Origin: Limisphaerales bacterium
GTDB lineage: Bacteria; Verrucomicrobiota; Verrucomicrobiia; Limisphaerales; PALSA-1396
Assembly (NCBI GenBank): GCA_003140275.1
Contig: PLJQ01000112.1
Coordinates: forward strand, 3,946-12,343
Direction: 5' to 3'
Length of the DNA: 8,398 bases
Positions 7,488 to 8,398 of this stretch are shown one piece after another. The translations under genes and the position numbers were made by a program. Numbering within the stretch: position 1 is the stretch's first letter; every line of letters starts with the position of its first letter. The notes beneath the pieces were generated by a model, which did no database searches, was not told where the DNA came from, and worked only from the letters and a program-made list of their open reading frames with translations.

Positions 7488-8252
7488 TTACTTTTGCGCC
7501 GAAGTCCGCTCTTGAATCCAAGTGACATCCTGATTGATTGGATTGAAGCTTGTCGCCAAAAAAGAATTGCCTGTGATCTGCGTCCGCCCATCTTTCCATT
7601 TATGAATTTCCGAATGACCGTCCCCAAACGCAAAGCCACAGGCCATGTTGTGGTAGGTTCCCGGTGCGTCCAAAAACAAACTCGATACCATTGTCACGGC
7701 AAATCCAGCATCGTTTAAGCTTCTATAATCTTCATCTAATAATACCCAAAGGTCGGATGGAGCCGGGCTAATCATGTCAGAGAGTTTGCCGTATGTGTTC
7801 CATGGACCACTCCGGGTGTGATTATGATTACCGTCCAGCCAAGGGCCATTGACGGCCAGTTGTCCCCGGCTGGGAGCGTAAGGGTCAGTCCCAACGGCTT
7901 GGCTCATCGAAAATGTCCGCGCGGCTGGAACTCTTTGCCCCTTGGTCGAAGGTGCCGTTGACTTGCCACTTCGCTTCTCGGCTGGACATTTAAAAATGGC
8001 GGCATTTTTACCGATATACGGAACAAGAAGGGAACGGGTCGGGTCCAGCAGGATGTCACTGTTAAACTCCTCAGCTTGTCCTTGTCCAACATGGGCGGGT
8101 TTGTCCAACGCCGCTTCCAGCAGGGGGCGGAAACTCTCCCAGTCGATCACGGCATCCAAGCGACTCAACGGGTTGCCCTTGGCCAAGAGCCATTGGACAC
8201 GCAGTTCCACATCAAAAAATCCGGACGTTTGGGAGGTCTTGTAGGCCTTCAT
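7488..8252 (-). CDS. Chimeric open frame: IS5-type transposase N-terminus joined to H-X9-DG pseudopilin C-terminal part; probable pseudogene
   Basis: From the ATG at 8252 the frame encodes 254 residues (a TTG at 8282 would add ten). The first ~60 residues read as an IS5-family transposase N-terminus (GNPLSRLDAVIDWESFRPLL is the giveaway). From about NSDILLDPTRSLLVPY onward it reads as a type II secretion/type IV pilin-like pseudopilin of the PVC bacteria: IFKCPAEK, then His201 followed by nine residues and Asp211-Gly212 (HNMACGFAFGDG, the H-X9-DG signature, TIGR04294 type), and the family-typical tail TWIQERT. The pseudopilin's own N-terminus, with the prepilin peptidase site and hydrophobic helix, is missing, so the product could not enter a pilus-like fibre. 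The join lies near 8070-8100. The most likely origin is IS insertion into a pseudopilin gene followed by deletion. Both halves are confident family matches; the history is inference. Confidence 0.8.
   Translation of the reverse strand: MKAYKTSQTSGFFDVELRVQWLLAKGNPLSRLDAVIDWESFRPLLEAALDKPAHVGQGQAEEFNSDILLDPTRSLLVPYIGKNAAIFKCPAEKRSGKSTAPSTKGQRVPAARTFSMSQAVGTDPYAPSRGQLAVNGPWLDGNHNHTRSGPWNTYGKLSDMISPAPSDLWVLLDEDYRSLNDAGFAVTMVSSLFLDAPGTYHNMACGFAFGDGHSEIHKWKDGRTQITGNSFLATSFNPINQDVTWIQERTSAQK
8076..8252 (-). mobile_element. Remnant of an IS5-family insertion sequence (transposase 5' end only)
   Basis: The segment encodes about 59 residues matching the N-terminal region of IS5-family transposases, beginning MKAYKTSQTSGFFDVELRVQ and including the IDWE-FRPLL motif. 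The rest of the enzyme, including the DDE catalytic region, is absent, because the frame passes into pseudopilin sequence. The outer IS end, with its terminal inverted repeat, should lie upstream of the transposase start, that is between 8253 and the window edge or beyond. I could not identify it because no matching second end is present. No Shine-Dalgarno sequence precedes the ATG at 8252. Confidence 0.7.
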
Positions 8253-8398
8253 GCGGCGAATTGTATCCGCACCTTTTTCCAACGCGAACGGTTTCGTTCT
8301 TCTCCGTCATTCTTTCCTGAGTTACCGGAGATACCCTTGATATTGAATACTTGGAAATGCAGCGACCAACCGTGATTAGCCCGACTTCCGCTACTCGA
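8253..8398. other. Non-coding sequence upstream of the transposase remnant
   Basis: No gene is supported here. On the minus strand this would be the IS leader with promoter and left inverted repeat. The minus-strand stretch GGGCTAATCACGGTTGGTCG (about 8360-8379) is a candidate for the terminal region, but without the partner end this cannot be decided. Confidence 0.3.

Noticed and set aside
1..8398. CRISPR array, tRNA, rRNA, riboswitch or phage-like system
   Set aside because: No regularly spaced direct repeats, cloverleaf-like sequence, conserved riboswitch core, or phage or defence gene was seen on either strand by eye.

Overview
This window looks like chromosomal DNA from a member of the Verrucomicrobiota, or less likely another PVC-superphylum bacterium. 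Three things suggest this. There is a large secreted dehydrogenase-like protein with a fused haem c domain, of the type that is greatly expanded in Planctomycetes and Verrucomicrobia. There is the tail of a pseudopilin carrying the H-X9-DG signature, also typical of these phyla. Almost none of the genes has a recognisable Shine-Dalgarno sequence. The phylum call is inference from families; no marker gene is present.

Layout from left to right. Positions 1-269 are non-coding and hold an imperfect long hairpin (40-114) that looks like a dispersed palindromic repeat. Next come two genes read rightward and overlapping or nearly abutting: a PVC-type dehydrogenase/HEAT/cytochrome c protein (270-2819) and an exported tetratricopeptide-repeat protein (2786-3703). 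A short convergent spacer follows, then tgt, queuine tRNA-ribosyltransferase, on the minus strand (3819-4955). A divergent spacer of about 160 bases separates tgt from a membrane-bound hybrid sensor histidine kinase on the plus strand (5118-7421). The right end holds a minus-strand open frame (7488-8252) whose first ~60 codons read as an IS5-type transposase N-terminus and whose remainder reads as the C-terminal two-thirds of an H-X9-DG pseudopilin.

Functionally the window is mixed. The first two genes are probably co-transcribed and both enter the secretory pathway, so they may work together in the periplasm, but their substrate cannot be read from sequence. tgt is a housekeeping tRNA-modification gene that here stands apart from its usual partners (queA, yajC-secDF). 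The kinase is an orphan: no Hpt protein or DNA-binding response regulator is encoded beside it. The right end is a scar of transposition.

I do not see a convincing undescribed multi-gene system. The most unusual object is the in-frame transposase/pseudopilin chimera at the right end, followed by the hairpin repeat at the left end.
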